DNA of 64,000 nucleotides from Geomicrobium sp. JCM 19038 (GTDB lineage Bacteria; Bacillota; Bacilli; Bacillales; Marinococcaceae), in contig NZ_BAXA01000008.1 in NCBI RefSeq assembly GCF_000698125.1, positions 1 through 64,000 of the forward strand, written 5' to 3'. Under the pieces are notes generated by a model. The model was given only the letters and a program-made list of their open reading frames with translations. It had not been told where the DNA came from and did no database searches. Within the stretch, counting starts at the first letter, position 1. Each line of letters opens with the position of its first letter. The position numbers and the translations under genes are program-made. This document shows positions 9,535 through 19,113 of the stretch, piece by piece.

Positions 9535-10734
9535 ATGAATCCGTGGCGGATGCTCATTTGGTTACTCATCGCCCAAATCTTAATTGCGTTTGTTGGGCGC
9601 GGGGTTTCGCCACTTGGCGTGTTTATTGGCGAGTCGCTACAGCTTACGAATGCACAAATTGGAATGCTGCCTGCAGCGTTGTTCTTTGGTCAGTTCGTAG
9701 CATCTATTCCGTTTGGTGTATTTGTTGATCGTGTTGGAACGAGGCGTCTACTGCTCGTCCTCACACTCGTATTAGGGATTAGTTTTTCATTAGTATCGTT
9801 TGCAACGCCGTTTTGGCTCGTCCTCATTTTGATGGCGATTGGCGGAGTTGGTTACGGGGCGTATCATCCTGTGTCTACGCGGGGGATCTTGTACTGGTTC
9901 GATTCTTTGCAACGGGGAACGGCGATGGGCATTAAACAAATGGGTGTGACGGTCGGATCAGCGTTGGCAGCATTTCTACTCGTGCCGTTATCAGAAATGT
10001 TTCATTGGCGACCTGTATTGTTTGTGTCCTCACTCGTCTTAATCATTGGTGGGCTCATCTGTTATTTCTATTATCGCGATGCTGTCGCTTCTATGCCGAA
10101 AATGAAGAATCAACGGATCACAAAACAGCTGCTATCTATGTTTTCAAATCGTCGGTTATTGTTATTAACTATCGGTGCGATGACATTAAGTGCTAGTCAA
10201 ATGTCGTTAAATACATATCTGATTTTGTATGCGACCAATCATTTGCTCGTCTCGATTGTGTTCGCTGGAATGTTGTTGGTCATTTCCGAAGTTGGAGGTT
10301 CATTGGGGCGTGTCATTTGGGGCATGGTCAGTGACCGATTGTTTCAAGGCAACCGAATGATTATTCTTTGCATGATTGCGACCATTTCTACACTCGGGTT
10401 TGTAACGTTAGCTGCTTTATCTGAAGGTGTAAATCTACTAATTCTCGTTCTGATTATCTTCATGCTCGGGTTTTGTCTGGCGGGATATAACGGCTTATGG
10501 ATGAACGCCGCAACTGAGATCGTACCCAAAGAGCAAGCGGGACTTTCTAGTGGTTTTTCAACGAGCATTGGTGCTTGGGGTGTTATTTTGGGACCTCCAT
10601 TGTTTGGACTGATCGCGGATGTGACTGGAAGTTACTCGGCTTCTTGGGTTGTGATGGCTGTGCTTATGTTTTTTGTGGCAATTTTATTTTTACTTTTAAA
10701 TCAATCTTTACGTAAAGAAAGCATCGACACATAA
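9535..10734 (+). CDS. MFS permease
   Basis: A 399-aa major facilitator with 12 predicted helices. The loop 2-3 motif VDRVGTRRLL is near residue 65 and a second-half loop WGMVSDRLFQGNR near 265. The closest recognisable group is the CynX/NimT-like and related multi-substrate MFS; the substrate is unknown. ATG 9535 has no good ribosome-binding site. A better start, ATG 9503 with GAGGTG ahead, reads KMLSQHRAS and then leaves the frame near 9530, so a one-base loss near the N-terminus is likely. Confidence 0.75.
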   Translation: MNPWRMLIWLLIAQILIAFVGRGVSPLGVFIGESLQLTNAQIGMLPAALFFGQFVASIPFGVFVDRVGTRRLLLVLTLVLGISFSLVSFATPFWLVLILMAIGGVGYGAYHPVSTRGILYWFDSLQRGTAMGIKQMGVTVGSALAAFLLVPLSEMFHWRPVLFVSSLVLIIGGLICYFYYRDAVASMPKMKNQRITKQLLSMFSNRRLLLLTIGAMTLSASQMSLNTYLILYATNHLLVSIVFAGMLLVISEVGGSLGRVIWGMVSDRLFQGNRMIILCMIATISTLGFVTLAALSEGVNLLILVLIIFMLGFCLAGYNGLWMNAATEIVPKEQAGLSSGFSTSIGAWGVILGPPLFGLIADVTGSYSASWVVMAVLMFFVAILFLLLNQSLRKESIDT

Positions 10735-10751
10735 GTGCCGACGCTTTTTTT
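10720..10751. terminator. Terminator between the convergent MFS and TRAP genes
   Basis: An 11-bp stem containing G-U pairs (10720-10730 with 10735-10745) is followed by seven T on the plus strand and TTTCTTT on the minus strand. The MFS stop codon is in the loop. Confidence 0.8.
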
Positions 10752-11289
10752 ACATAGATGGCGGTTCCTTCGCGTTATTCACAGAGATATGAAGTTGAGC
10801 TGTTTTCGTTTGAATGTTTTGGAGTAACACGAAGAAAATCTCAATTGTAAGCAATAAGAAACCGGCAGGTATGACGAACAAGACTGGATAATAAGGGACG
10901 ACAGCACCTTTCATACTAAACGCAACCCCTTCAACAAAGCCGACCCAAGCATACTGAAAGGCAAAGATTGTTAACATGAGAAAGAGGATCAATTCTAATG
11001 ATACAAGCGCGATGGAAATGATGTATTGCTGACGCTCTTTGAACTTTTGAACGAGCATTTCAAGTCTGGGCATAATGCCTGAGCTGTACACATAGGCGAG
11101 CCCTGGGAAAAACGCAAGTGGCATGAGGAAATATTGTGCGATTTCGTAACTTCCGACTGTTGGTAGTTGAAATACGGTACGTAATAGAACATCAAGCGCA
11201 ATGAGGATCATCATTAATGAGATCGCTGCGCCGCTAATGATGAGCCCGATAAACTTAATTTTTTCAAAGCCTTTATAAGCAGCATTCAT
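10750..11289 (-). CDS. TRAP transporter small permease (DctQ)
   Basis: A 179-aa membrane subunit with four predicted helices and the DctQ pattern ALDVLLRTVFQLP..GSYEIAQYFL near residues 28-52. It pairs with the large permease DctM and the extracellular binding protein DctP, encoded just upstream in the order dctP-dctM-dctQ, for Na+-driven solute uptake. ATG 11289 has GGAGGAG. Only 13 bp separate it from dctM. Confidence 0.85.
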   Translation of the reverse strand: MNAAYKGFEKIKFIGLIISGAAISLMMILIALDVLLRTVFQLPTVGSYEIAQYFLMPLAFFPGLAYVYSSGIMPRLEMLVQKFKERQQYIISIALVSLELILFLMLTIFAFQYAWVGFVEGVAFSMKGAVVPYYPVLFVIPAGFLLLTIEIFFVLLQNIQTKTAQLHISVNNAKEPPSM

Positions 11290-11302
11290 TTAGAATCTCC
11301 TC

Positions 11303-12619
11303 CTACATTAAGCTAGGTAACCATGTCACAATTGGTGGGAAAGCAATCATAAGTCCACAAACGACGATGGCGAGTACAACGGCAAATATGCTCGTTTGAA
11401 TAAACAAACGTTCTATGGAAATGCCGGTAACACCGGAGACGGCGAATACACTCAAGCCGACAGGTGGGGTAAGTAGACCGATTGTACAAATAACAGAAAC
11501 TAGAATACCGAACCATAACAGATCAACGTTCATTTCTTGGATAATCGGTAACAGGATTGGTGTCGCCATAATAATGACAGCTCCACCTTCAATGAACATA
11601 AACAACACAAAATAGATGAAACAAATGAACACGAGCATTAATACCGGATATTCAATTAACGGACCTAAAAATCCGATCAATTCCCGTGGCAATTGAGAAA
11701 TCGTAATAAAACGACCAAAGATTTGTGCTGTAACCATGATAAGAAGTACCATTGATGAAATCTTGATTGTTCCAGAAAATGAATTGATAAAAAATTGCTT
11801 GTTTACTTTTCCTAAGAAAAAGGCAGTGAGTAATCCGAGTATCGCTCCAATTGCGCCAGCTTCCGTCGGTGTAAACGTACCAGAGTAAATTCCCCCGAAG
11901 ATCACAGCCATAATGGCAAGGAAGATCCCGATTACAATTAAAGATCTAGAAAGCGATAAATCTTCTGTTGTTCTAGCGGGTTCGTTTAGAATATCGACGG
12001 AACGCTTTTTAATATCACGGTTGTATAAGAAAAGCATTACGAGAATAATCACGATTGTCATAATAAGCCCTGGAATAATTGCACCGATAAATAACGTTCC
12101 AATCGGTGTTTCTGTAACGACACCGTATAGAATTAAGACGATGCTTGGAGGAATAATTCCAGAAAGTGATCCAGCAGCGGCAATCGTAGAGCCAGCAATA
12201 TCGTCACGGAAACCGTGTTTTCGTAATTCAGGAACAGCCACTTGTCCAAGAGCTGCAGACGATCCAGTTGTGGAACCAGATACCCCCCCTAAAAAGGCTC
12301 CGATTACGACAGATAAGACACCTAGAAGGCCAGATTTTCCTTTTGAAAGTTTGTAGACAATTAAATACAAATCACTAACAATTCTCGATTGCACGATAAA
12401 CTGAGCCATCAACACAAACAACGGAATCGTCGTTAACGTATAACTTGCAATGACTCGATACGGTTCAACTTGCATGAACGTTGTGATGTAGGAAGGTCCT
12501 TCAAGAATGATGATGCCTAGAACACCGATACTAAGCAGTACCGTATGAATGTGCATGCCAAGAAGTAAAAAAATTAAAAATAAAGCGAAGATCACTAAAT
12601 AGAAAATCTCAATTGGCAT
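11303..12619 (-). CDS. TRAP transporter large permease (DctM)
   Basis: A DctM-family protein of about 438 aa with 12 or more hydrophobic segments and the conserved GGVSGSTTGSSAALGQVAVP and GIIPPSIVLILYG regions that line the substrate/Na+ site. ATG 12619 sits 8 nt from AGGGGG and is preferred to GTG 12628. It lies between dctP and dctQ, and all three are one operon. Confidence 0.88.
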   Translation of the reverse strand: MPIEIFYLVIFALFLIFLLLGMHIHTVLLSIGVLGIIILEGPSYITTFMQVEPYRVIASYTLTTIPLFVLMAQFIVQSRIVSDLYLIVYKLSKGKSGLLGVLSVVIGAFLGGVSGSTTGSSAALGQVAVPELRKHGFRDDIAGSTIAAAGSLSGIIPPSIVLILYGVVTETPIGTLFIGAIIPGLIMTIVIILVMLFLYNRDIKKRSVDILNEPARTTEDLSLSRSLIVIGIFLAIMAVIFGGIYSGTFTPTEAGAIGAILGLLTAFFLGKVNKQFFINSFSGTIKISSMVLLIMVTAQIFGRFITISQLPRELIGFLGPLIEYPVLMLVFICFIYFVLFMFIEGGAVIIMATPILLPIIQEMNVDLLWFGILVSVICTIGLLTPPVGLSVFAVSGVTGISIERLFIQTSIFAVVLAIVVCGLMIAFPPIVTWLPSLM

Positions 12620-12634
12620 CTTGTACACCCCCTG

Positions 12635-13759
12635 TTATTCGATGGCTTTAATCTCGTCTGGGACGTCACCACCGTGTTTGATAATTAAGTCACGCCAAAG
12701 GATTGCAACTTCCCGAGCCGGGAGTCCGTTTTGTTCGTGCTCATCAATCCATGTGTGCCACGTATCGACCATACCGTTAATCAAGTATTGCTGTGCATCC
12801 TCATCAATGTCTTCAAGATGAACGAATTCTGCTCCTTTGTTCAACGCTTCTTCTCGTATTTCAATCGCGCGATCTTCCCAAATCTGGCCACTCCCATCGA
12901 GATGATCTTCAGCGGTATCCACCATGACTTGTTGTACCTCTTCAGGTAGCGAGTTCCAATTTTCTTCAGTCATGGCCCATACCCCTGAAAAATGCCCGAG
13001 GTTAATACCTTCTAACGTATAATTGAACACTTCTTGCATCCCGTATCCTGTCCAGTCAGCAACACTGAAGAAGGCACCTTCAAATGCGCCACGATTAATC
13101 GCATCAAACATATCCGCTGAAGGGATGCTCACTGAGTTCACACCGATTTTGCCTGCGAAAATCTCATGAATTCGTGTCGGGGAGCGAAGCGACGCTTGCC
13201 TGAAGTCTTCAACCGTTTCTAAAGGGTAATCCTTCGTTGACATGACATATTGTTGTGTTGGCGAATAGGGAATCACTTTCAAGTCTTTCTCCCCATATTC
13301 AAGTTCAGTGAACGTTTTTCCATCATCAGTAATGGGCTCCTTAGAGTAAATGAGGTCTGCGAAAGCTCGTGCAGCAATGACCGTATCCGATTCAAGTAAA
13401 GGCAACACTGTCACTTCAGTGAGTGGAAACCGTTTTGGGTCATAGAGCGGCCAAAGTGGCGCAGCAATATCAATCGTTCCATTTCTTAGCGCTTGTAACT
13501 CTTCATTCGTTGGCACTAATTCTCGGCTCGTATATGCATCAAATACGACCTTTCCGTCAGTTCGCTCTTCCACGTCCTCCATCCATGGTGAAAAGAATCC
13601 TTGCCACCATCCGTTTTGAGAACTCACTAGAGAAGAGATCGTTAACTCGATCGGTTCTTCACCGTCTGTTGTTGTCGTTGCTTCGTCAACTTGCACACAG
13701 CTTGCTAGAATTAAGGTTAAAGAAATGAGCAGGACACTCATTTTTCGTCGAAGCATCAT
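12635..13759 (-). CDS. TRAP substrate-binding protein DctP, copy 1
   Basis: A 374-aa extracellular lipoprotein: signal peptide with LASC lipobox (Cys at about residue 21), then a DctP fold. Family landmarks are LRNGTIDIAAPLWP near 90, SLRSPTRIHEIF near 190 (the conserved Arg of the DctP carboxylate clamp is in this region) and GAFEGAFFSVADW near 222. It heads the TRAP operon. A cre-like box lies 19 bp upstream. It is a close paralogue of the gene at 13963-15087, with long identical stretches, so this is a recent duplication. The ligand is probably an organic acid (family knowledge). Confidence 0.88.
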   Translation of the reverse strand: MMLRRKMSVLLISLTLILASCVQVDEATTTTDGEEPIELTISSLVSSQNGWWQGFFSPWMEDVEERTDGKVVFDAYTSRELVPTNEELQALRNGTIDIAAPLWPLYDPKRFPLTEVTVLPLLESDTVIAARAFADLIYSKEPITDDGKTFTELEYGEKDLKVIPYSPTQQYVMSTKDYPLETVEDFRQASLRSPTRIHEIFAGKIGVNSVSIPSADMFDAINRGAFEGAFFSVADWTGYGMQEVFNYTLEGINLGHFSGVWAMTEENWNSLPEEVQQVMVDTAEDHLDGSGQIWEDRAIEIREEALNKGAEFVHLEDIDEDAQQYLINGMVDTWHTWIDEHEQNGLPAREVAILWRDLIIKHGGDVPDEIKAIE

Positions 13760-13777
13760 CGTACCTCCCCCCTATAA

Positions 13778-13792
13778 ATAAAGCGCTTACAT
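13778..13792 (-). promoter_or_regulatory. cre-like site (CcpA) upstream of dctP copy 1
   Basis: On the minus strand this reads ATGTAAGCGCTTTAT, one mismatch from the cre consensus WTGNAANCGNWNNCW. The second dctP has the same box (15115-15129), differing at one base. Confidence 0.55.
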
Positions 13793-13899
13793 TCTTTGTT
13801 CTCTAGTGATTGCAAGTTTTGTACCAACATTACAAAAGTGATGTTTTCAGTCATCAACGGAAGTGAATAGAAAAGCAGCCACGAGGTGGTGGTGAAAAA

Positions 13900-13974
13900 A
13901 TGCAAATAAAATTCAAAAATGAATTATTAGATGTAGATCTCTTGTTGCTTTTTGCCGGTCAATCAATCTACTGA
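13900..13974 (+). CDS. Possible 24-aa peptide ORF
   Basis: ATG 13900 follows GAGGTGGTGG at a good distance and encodes 24 residues (MQIKFKNELLDV ... AGQSIY). It overlaps the end of the convergent second dctP. It could be a leader peptide or the remnant of a lost gene. Nothing else supports it. Confidence 0.2.
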   Translation: MQIKFKNELLDVDLLLLFAGQSIY

Positions 13975-15087
13975 GAGTTCTTTAATTTCATCAGGAACAT
14001 CGCCACCATGTTTGATAATAAGATCTCGCCAAAGGATGGCTACTTCACGCGCAGGTAATCCATTTTGTTCATGCTCTTCAATCCATGTGTACCATGTTTC
14101 AATCATGCCATCGACGATGTATTCTTTTGCATCGTCATCAATGTCATCTACGTGTACGAATTCAGCTCCATTTGCTAAGGCTTCTTCACGAATCACTTCG
14201 GAGCGAGCTTCCCATACTTCGCCACCGTGATCAATAAGATCTGTCGCTGATTCTTCCATGATTTGTTGTAGGTCTTCAGGAATGGTGTTCCAGTTTTCTT
14301 CTGTCATGGCCCAAAGTGTTGAGAAGTGTCCGAGGTTAATCCCTTCAAGCGTATACGTGAACACTTCTTGCATTCCATACCCAGTCCAGTCTGCAACGCT
14401 AAAGAAAGCTCCTTCAAATGCACCGCGATTGATCGCATCGAACATGTCGGTTGAAGGCATGCTTACGGAGTTAATGCCTATTTTACTTGCGAAAATCTCG
14501 TGAATTCGCGTAGGTGAACGAAGAGAAGTATCTCGGAAATCGTCTATGCTCTCAAGGGGGTGATCTTTTGTCGACATGACATATTGTTGTGTTGGTGCAT
14601 GGGGCATGACCTTTAAGTCCTTCGTGCCGTATTCGAGTTCTGTAAATGTTTCACCATCGTGAGTAACCGGCTCTGTTGAGTGAATAAGATCTGCATAAGC
14701 TCTGGCGGCAATCACTGTGTCGGAATCTAGAAGTGGCAACATCGTTACTTCGGTAAGAGGAAAACGTGCTGGGTCATATTGAGGCCAAAGAGGGGCAGCA
14801 ATATCAATCGTTCCGTTGCGGAGTGCAAGAAGCTCTTCGCTACCAGCAATGAGTTCTTGACCGGTGTAGATTTCAAACGTAATCCGTCCATTAGATCGTT
14901 CTTCGACTTCATTCATCCACGGAACAAAGAAGCCTTCCCACGCACCGTTTTGGGTGCTTGCAAGTGAAGAGAGTACGAATGTTCTTGATGTTTCTGCCTC
15001 TGCATGAGTTTGCTGCTCTGTTGAAACACAGCTCGTAAGGAGTACAAAAGTTAGTAAGAATACGGTACTGCGAATGATCATTTTCAA
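13963..15087 (-). CDS. TRAP substrate-binding protein DctP, copy 2
   Basis: A 374-aa lipoprotein with lipobox LTSC and the same DctP landmarks as copy 1: LRNGTIDIAAPLWPQYDP, SLRSPTRIHEIF, GAFEGAFFSVADWTGYGM, and an almost identical last 20 residues up to PDEIKE. The start is TTG 15087, 7 nt from GGGGA; the longer reading to 15129 would place the cre-like box inside the gene. It lies just upstream of dctP-dctM-dctQ on the same strand, so it may be cotranscribed or have its own promoter. It is either a second receptor with altered specificity for the same permease or a spare copy. Confidence 0.85.
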   Translation of the reverse strand: MKMIIRSTVFLLTFVLLTSCVSTEQQTHAEAETSRTFVLSSLASTQNGAWEGFFVPWMNEVEERSNGRITFEIYTGQELIAGSEELLALRNGTIDIAAPLWPQYDPARFPLTEVTMLPLLDSDTVIAARAYADLIHSTEPVTHDGETFTELEYGTKDLKVMPHAPTQQYVMSTKDHPLESIDDFRDTSLRSPTRIHEIFASKIGINSVSMPSTDMFDAINRGAFEGAFFSVADWTGYGMQEVFTYTLEGINLGHFSTLWAMTEENWNTIPEDLQQIMEESATDLIDHGGEVWEARSEVIREEALANGAEFVHVDDIDDDAKEYIVDGMIETWYTWIEEHEQNGLPAREVAILWRDLIIKHGGDVPDEIKELSVD

Positions 15088-15114
15088 GAGTATGTCCCCT
15101 TTCAGCGCTTGAAT

Positions 15115-15129
15115 ATAAAGCGCTTTCAT
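15115..15129 (-). promoter_or_regulatory. cre-like site (CcpA) upstream of dctP copy 2
   Basis: The minus strand reads ATGAAAGCGCTTTAT, one mismatch from the cre consensus and nearly identical to the box in front of copy 1. This suggests carbon catabolite repression of the uptake system. Confidence 0.6.
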
Positions 15130-15292
15130 AAGTTCATAAATGATGAGTCATTGTTGACAAGGATAAACTTTACCAAAAGTAATCTGATTTTTCAATCTCT
15201 ATTTTCTTTTAAAATTTCGTCTCTGTTGCATGAAGTTGGTTTTTAATTGGTAAGTAAAGGATATAGATACATAACGGAAAGGGGAATGAAAA

Positions 15293-15965
15293 ATGAGTAA
15301 ATATTCGATCAAAGAATTCATAGAAGCGACTGAAGTCGAAGAACAAAACGATGAGTACTTTCAATTGGAGACTCCCCGTATACTCGAAGTAAACTTAAAA
15401 GAGATGGTCTGGGCAAAGCTTGGATCGATGGTGTCGTACACAGGTGATATCAAGTTTGAGCGTGAACGCCTCTTGGAGCATGGAACGAGTCGAATGTTTA
15501 AAAAAAGCGTTTACGAGTGAAGGCGGAACGCTTATGAAGGCGACGGGTGAGGGACAATTACATTTAGCAGATAAAGGGAAGCGAGTGACCATTCTTGAGC
15601 TCAATGACGATGTTATTGCTGTGAATAGCAATGATTTATTAGCTTTTGAACCGAGTATTGAATGGGATATTAAAATGATGCGTCGTGTAGCGGGGATGAT
15701 GTCAAACGGGTTGTTTTATGTCGTTTTACAAGGTAAGGGGCTTGTTGCCATTACATCGCATTACGAACCTTTAACGTTGAAAGTTCAGGAAAATCTACCA
15801 GTTATGACCGATCCAACGACAACAGTTGCTTGGTCAGGGAATTTAGAGCCTAACATCCGTACCGACATCAATTATCGTACGTTCTTAGGGCGAGGAAGTG
15901 GCGAAAGTTTTCAGATGGAGTTTCAAGGAAATGGATTTGTAATCGTTCAATCTGCAGAAGAGTAA
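15293..15965 (+). CDS. AIM24 family protein, frameshifted
   Basis: About 223 aa after repair. The AIM24/TspA-like fold is shown by LETPRILEVNLKEMVWAKLG (residues 27-46), MVSYTGDIKFER and, after the shift, GGTLMKATGEGQLHLA, DLLAFEPSIEWDIK and GEGFVIVQ-like closing strands. The frame changes in a run of seven A at 15500-15506; six A would restore a continuous protein through MFKKAFTSEGGTLM. ATG 15293 has AAAGGGGAA upstream. The family is a double beta-sandwich with no settled biochemical role in bacteria. Confidence 0.8.
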
Positions 15966-16084
15966 ACCAAGGTTTTGACAACGTAATCGTCCAGATAAGA
16001 AAATTTCCAAAGGAATTCCTGTTTCTTACTTAAAGATTTTGGTAAAGTAGTGATAGGAATCTATAAAGGATAAGGTGCGAAGCG

Positions 16085-16903
16085 ATGTCCAAGATAAAAG
16101 AACTAAAGCCAATTATGGATGAGGTATTACGTCGCAAAGAAGAATTAGCTGGTATGCCTCCTCAGTATGAGAACGTGAGTGATAATACGATTGTCATGCA
16201 ACTGACACCTTGGCGAGTCCAATTAATTGAGGTTTACGCAAAGTCACTGACAACTTCATTAGATCATTCGATCGATGACATTCGTCAATGGGGAAGTGAA
16301 TTATCGGAGCAGCTTGTAAAAGTGCAATTGCCTCTTGATGTTGGGCTGCACGAGATTGCGTATTATCGCAATACGATCGGTGAGATTATCCGTGATGAGG
16401 CAGAGAATCAAGACATGTCTTTCGCAGATTTTTACCATATCGTGTCTCAATTCAATGCGGTTGTCGATGAAGCCGTACAAATTGTTAGTCGTTCGTATAT
16501 GAAGAGCTTCCATAACAGCATTGAAGCTGCTAAGTACGCAATTGATGAGCTATCGGTACCGGTCGTCCAATTGACGAGTAATATTGGAGTCATTCCAATT
16601 ATCGGAGAAGTCGACACGAAGCGTGCGCAATACCTTATGTCAAACGCTCTAGAAAAGAGTGCCGAGCTGCAACTACGAACGTTAATCTTGGATTTATCTG
16701 GTGTAAGTGTCGTGGATACGATGGTTGCCGGACAGATCTTTAAAGTGATGGATTCATTACGTTTAATTGGTGTCGAAGCCGTTCTCAGTGGTGTACGCCC
16801 AGAAGTCGCTCAAACGATGGTTAATCTTGGCATTCGTGTTGAGGGCAAAGTCTACCGGGATCTTAGGACAGCAGTTGAAGAGAAGAAAATGATCAGTAAG
16901 TAA
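16085..16903 (+). CDS. RsbR-like stressosome protein (STAS domain)
   Basis: A 272-aa protein. The N-terminal half is helical and resembles the RsbR non-haem globin sensor. The C-terminal STAS domain begins near residue 155 (VPVVQLTSNIGVIPIIGEVD) and includes LILDLSGVSVVDTMVAGQIF near 205 and the GIRPEVAQTMV-like segment (GVRPEVAQTMVNLGI) near 237. The Thr in VVDT is in the position phosphorylated by RsbT in RsbR/RsbS proteins. RsbR paralogues assemble the stressosome that feeds the SigB pathway. No rsbS or rsbT gene is adjacent, so this is a scattered paralogue, as in B. subtilis. A terminator follows. Confidence 0.85.
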   Translation: MSKIKELKPIMDEVLRRKEELAGMPPQYENVSDNTIVMQLTPWRVQLIEVYAKSLTTSLDHSIDDIRQWGSELSEQLVKVQLPLDVGLHEIAYYRNTIGEIIRDEAENQDMSFADFYHIVSQFNAVVDEAVQIVSRSYMKSFHNSIEAAKYAIDELSVPVVQLTSNIGVIPIIGEVDTKRAQYLMSNALEKSAELQLRTLILDLSGVSVVDTMVAGQIFKVMDSLRLIGVEAVLSGVRPEVAQTMVNLGIRVEGKVYRDLRTAVEEKKMISK

Positions 16904-16908
16904 TCTTT

Positions 16909-16942
16909 CCAAAAGATGACAGTCGGATGTCATCTTTTTTGG
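16909..16942 (+). terminator. Terminator after the rsbR-like gene
   Basis: A 10-bp perfect stem AAAAGATGAC/GTCATCTTTT (16911-16920, 16929-16938), whose right arm runs into a T tract. Confidence 0.85.
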
Positions 16943-16997
16943 TTGTGCTGATTTTTATTGATCTAGAGCATCGCACGTATAAGAAGGGGTCATTGTC

Positions 16998-19100
16998 GTG
17001 GATTACTTTAAACAGATGGAACAATCGACAGGTGTTTTGTTGAATGATATACAAAAGCAAGCTGTGTTGAAGACGGACGGGCCCTTGCTCTTACTCGCTT
17101 CACCTGGTTCAGGGAAAACAACGACGCTGAACATGAAGATTGGTTATTTGCTTCTTGAGAAAAAAGTGAAGCCTGAGTCCATTATGGCAGTTACCTTCAG
17201 CCGCGCAGCAGCAGAAGATATGGCGGAGCGTTTTCGGCAATTTTTTCACGATAAAGTGAGTCGACCTGTTCAATTCTCAACCATTCACAGCTTTGCTTTT
17301 CGTATTGTGAAATCATACTTTCAAAAGAAGAGTATCAATTACCGCTTAATTGAAGGGGATGTGGAGCCTCATTGGCTTCATAAGCGAATGGCTCTACAAC
17401 AGCTATTCACGAACAAAACAGGAAAGAAAATAACCGAGGATGAGCTGGAGTCGCTAATTACGTACATTAGTTATGTGAAAAACCGTATGATTCAACCTGA
17501 CCAGTTACAAAAAGTGAAATGTTCGTTAAAGGAAGCAAAAGACATTTATATCGCTTACGAAGAGTGGAAGCGTAACTATGACGATCAGACGTTGCTTTTG
17601 GATTTCGACGATATGCTTACCTATGCGTACGAGGCATTATTGCACGATAAAATGATATTGCAAAAGCTTCAAAAGCAATACGATTATGTATTAACCGATG
17701 AAAGTCAAGATAACTCGCTCGTTCAGCATAAGATTGTGGAGAAGATTGCCTCGCCTCAAAGTAACCTTTGTGTCGTTGCAGATGACGACCAGTCGATCTT
17801 TCAGTGGAGAGGGTCCGATGTTGGTCATTTGCTCGAATTCAAGAGTCGATATCCAAATGGTCAAGTGCTTACAATGACTGAGAATTATCGGTCTTCAAAG
17901 ACGATAGTACAAGTTGCCAATACGTTCATAAAACGTAATAAAGAGCGGTACCGAAAAGAGATGTATACCGCCAATGACATCGGAATACCAATTCAAGTAC
18001 AAAACTTTAAAAAGCGTGAAGCCAAAATCCGTTATGTTATGGATACGGTGAAAGAACAAACCAATCGGAATGAAGTGGCAATACTTTACCGTAATAATAA
18101 TTCAGCGGTGTCGGTTGTTAATGCAATGGATCGATTAAACATTGACTTCTATATGAAAGAAATCGATACGAAATTCTTTCGTCATTGGGTAACGACCGAC
18201 CTTCTTAACTTTATGCGCTTTTCGTATCACACTGGTCGTGTTGACGTATTAGAACAAATCTATTCAAAGTTTAATGCGTACATGAAAAAAGACCAAATGA
18301 AGTGGTTGTTACAAGAAGGTAGGGGAGAATGCGCCTTCGCAAGACTTCAAAACACGAAGCTCGAAGCGTATCAAGTGAGTAAGCTAAAGCAGGCAAAGCG
18401 TGCATTTGATAAGATTAATAAACTTTCTCCAAGTGCTGCAATCACAGTCGTTGAAGACGATCTTGGATATCGCAAAGCGTTGGAACAGCGCTGTGAGCGT
18501 CTCGGTTTAAATGTCGATCGTGCGAAAGAAATTCTTGATGCACTAAAGGAAATCGCTGAAGATGAACAGACGCTAAAAGGTTTTGCTGAGCGTCTGAAGC
18601 GACTAGAATCTAAAATGAAACAGTCCAAGTTCAATAAAGGAGAGAACGTGCCTACCTTATCAACGTTTCATCGCGCCAAAGGTCTTGAGTTTGACCGTGT
18701 ATATATGATTGATTTAAACCGCGATATTCTTCCGACAAAAGAAGACAACGATGATCCGAAGTTAATGGAAGAAGCTGTTCGTTTGTTTTATGTTGGAATG
18801 ACACGTGCTCGGGAACATCTTGAATTGTTATCGTCAGGTGGCGTCCAAAAGGAATCTCCATTTCTCCCACAAATTAAGAAGCTGATCGCACCTTCTACAG
18901 TGTCGAGTCCACACCGAGCAGGTACAACGGTGGCACATGAAGATCTACTTCCAAATACGACAATTGAACATGAAAAATTCGGGATCGGAACAATAATTGA
19001 TATAAAAAGTGACACGATGACTGTCGATTTCGAGCATCACGGTGAAAAAGAATTCATAAAACAATTCTGTGTAGAACGTGGATTGTTAACGAAAGTATAG
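16998..19100 (+). CDS. UvrD/PcrA-family ATP-dependent DNA helicase (YjcD-like)
   Basis: A 700-aa superfamily 1A helicase. Motif I ASPGSGKTTTL is near residue 35, motif Ia AVTFSRAAAEDM near 68, motif II DESQDNS near 236, motif III DDDQSIFQWRG near 263, motif IV LTMTENYRSS near 294, motif V FHRAKGLEFDRV near 556 and motif VI RLFYVGMTRARE near 595. A PcrA-type C-terminal Tudor-like domain (HEKFGIGTII ... VDFEHHGEKEF) ends the protein. Motif II has Ser where DEAQ or DEFQ is usual. It is shorter than PcrA (about 740 aa), consistent with the accessory YjcD-type paralogue. GTG 16998 has AAGGGG upstream. Confidence 0.88.
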   Translation: MDYFKQMEQSTGVLLNDIQKQAVLKTDGPLLLLASPGSGKTTTLNMKIGYLLLEKKVKPESIMAVTFSRAAAEDMAERFRQFFHDKVSRPVQFSTIHSFAFRIVKSYFQKKSINYRLIEGDVEPHWLHKRMALQQLFTNKTGKKITEDELESLITYISYVKNRMIQPDQLQKVKCSLKEAKDIYIAYEEWKRNYDDQTLLLDFDDMLTYAYEALLHDKMILQKLQKQYDYVLTDESQDNSLVQHKIVEKIASPQSNLCVVADDDQSIFQWRGSDVGHLLEFKSRYPNGQVLTMTENYRSSKTIVQVANTFIKRNKERYRKEMYTANDIGIPIQVQNFKKREAKIRYVMDTVKEQTNRNEVAILYRNNNSAVSVVNAMDRLNIDFYMKEIDTKFFRHWVTTDLLNFMRFSYHTGRVDVLEQIYSKFNAYMKKDQMKWLLQEGRGECAFARLQNTKLEAYQVSKLKQAKRAFDKINKLSPSAAITVVEDDLGYRKALEQRCERLGLNVDRAKEILDALKEIAEDEQTLKGFAERLKRLESKMKQSKFNKGENVPTLSTFHRAKGLEFDRVYMIDLNRDILPTKEDNDDPKLMEEAVRLFYVGMTRAREHLELLSSGGVQKESPFLPQIKKLIAPSTVSSPHRAGTTVAHEDLLPNTTIEHEKFGIGTIIDIKSDTMTVDFEHHGEKEFIKQFCVERGLLTKV

Positions 19101-19113
19101 AGGTATGGCAGTA

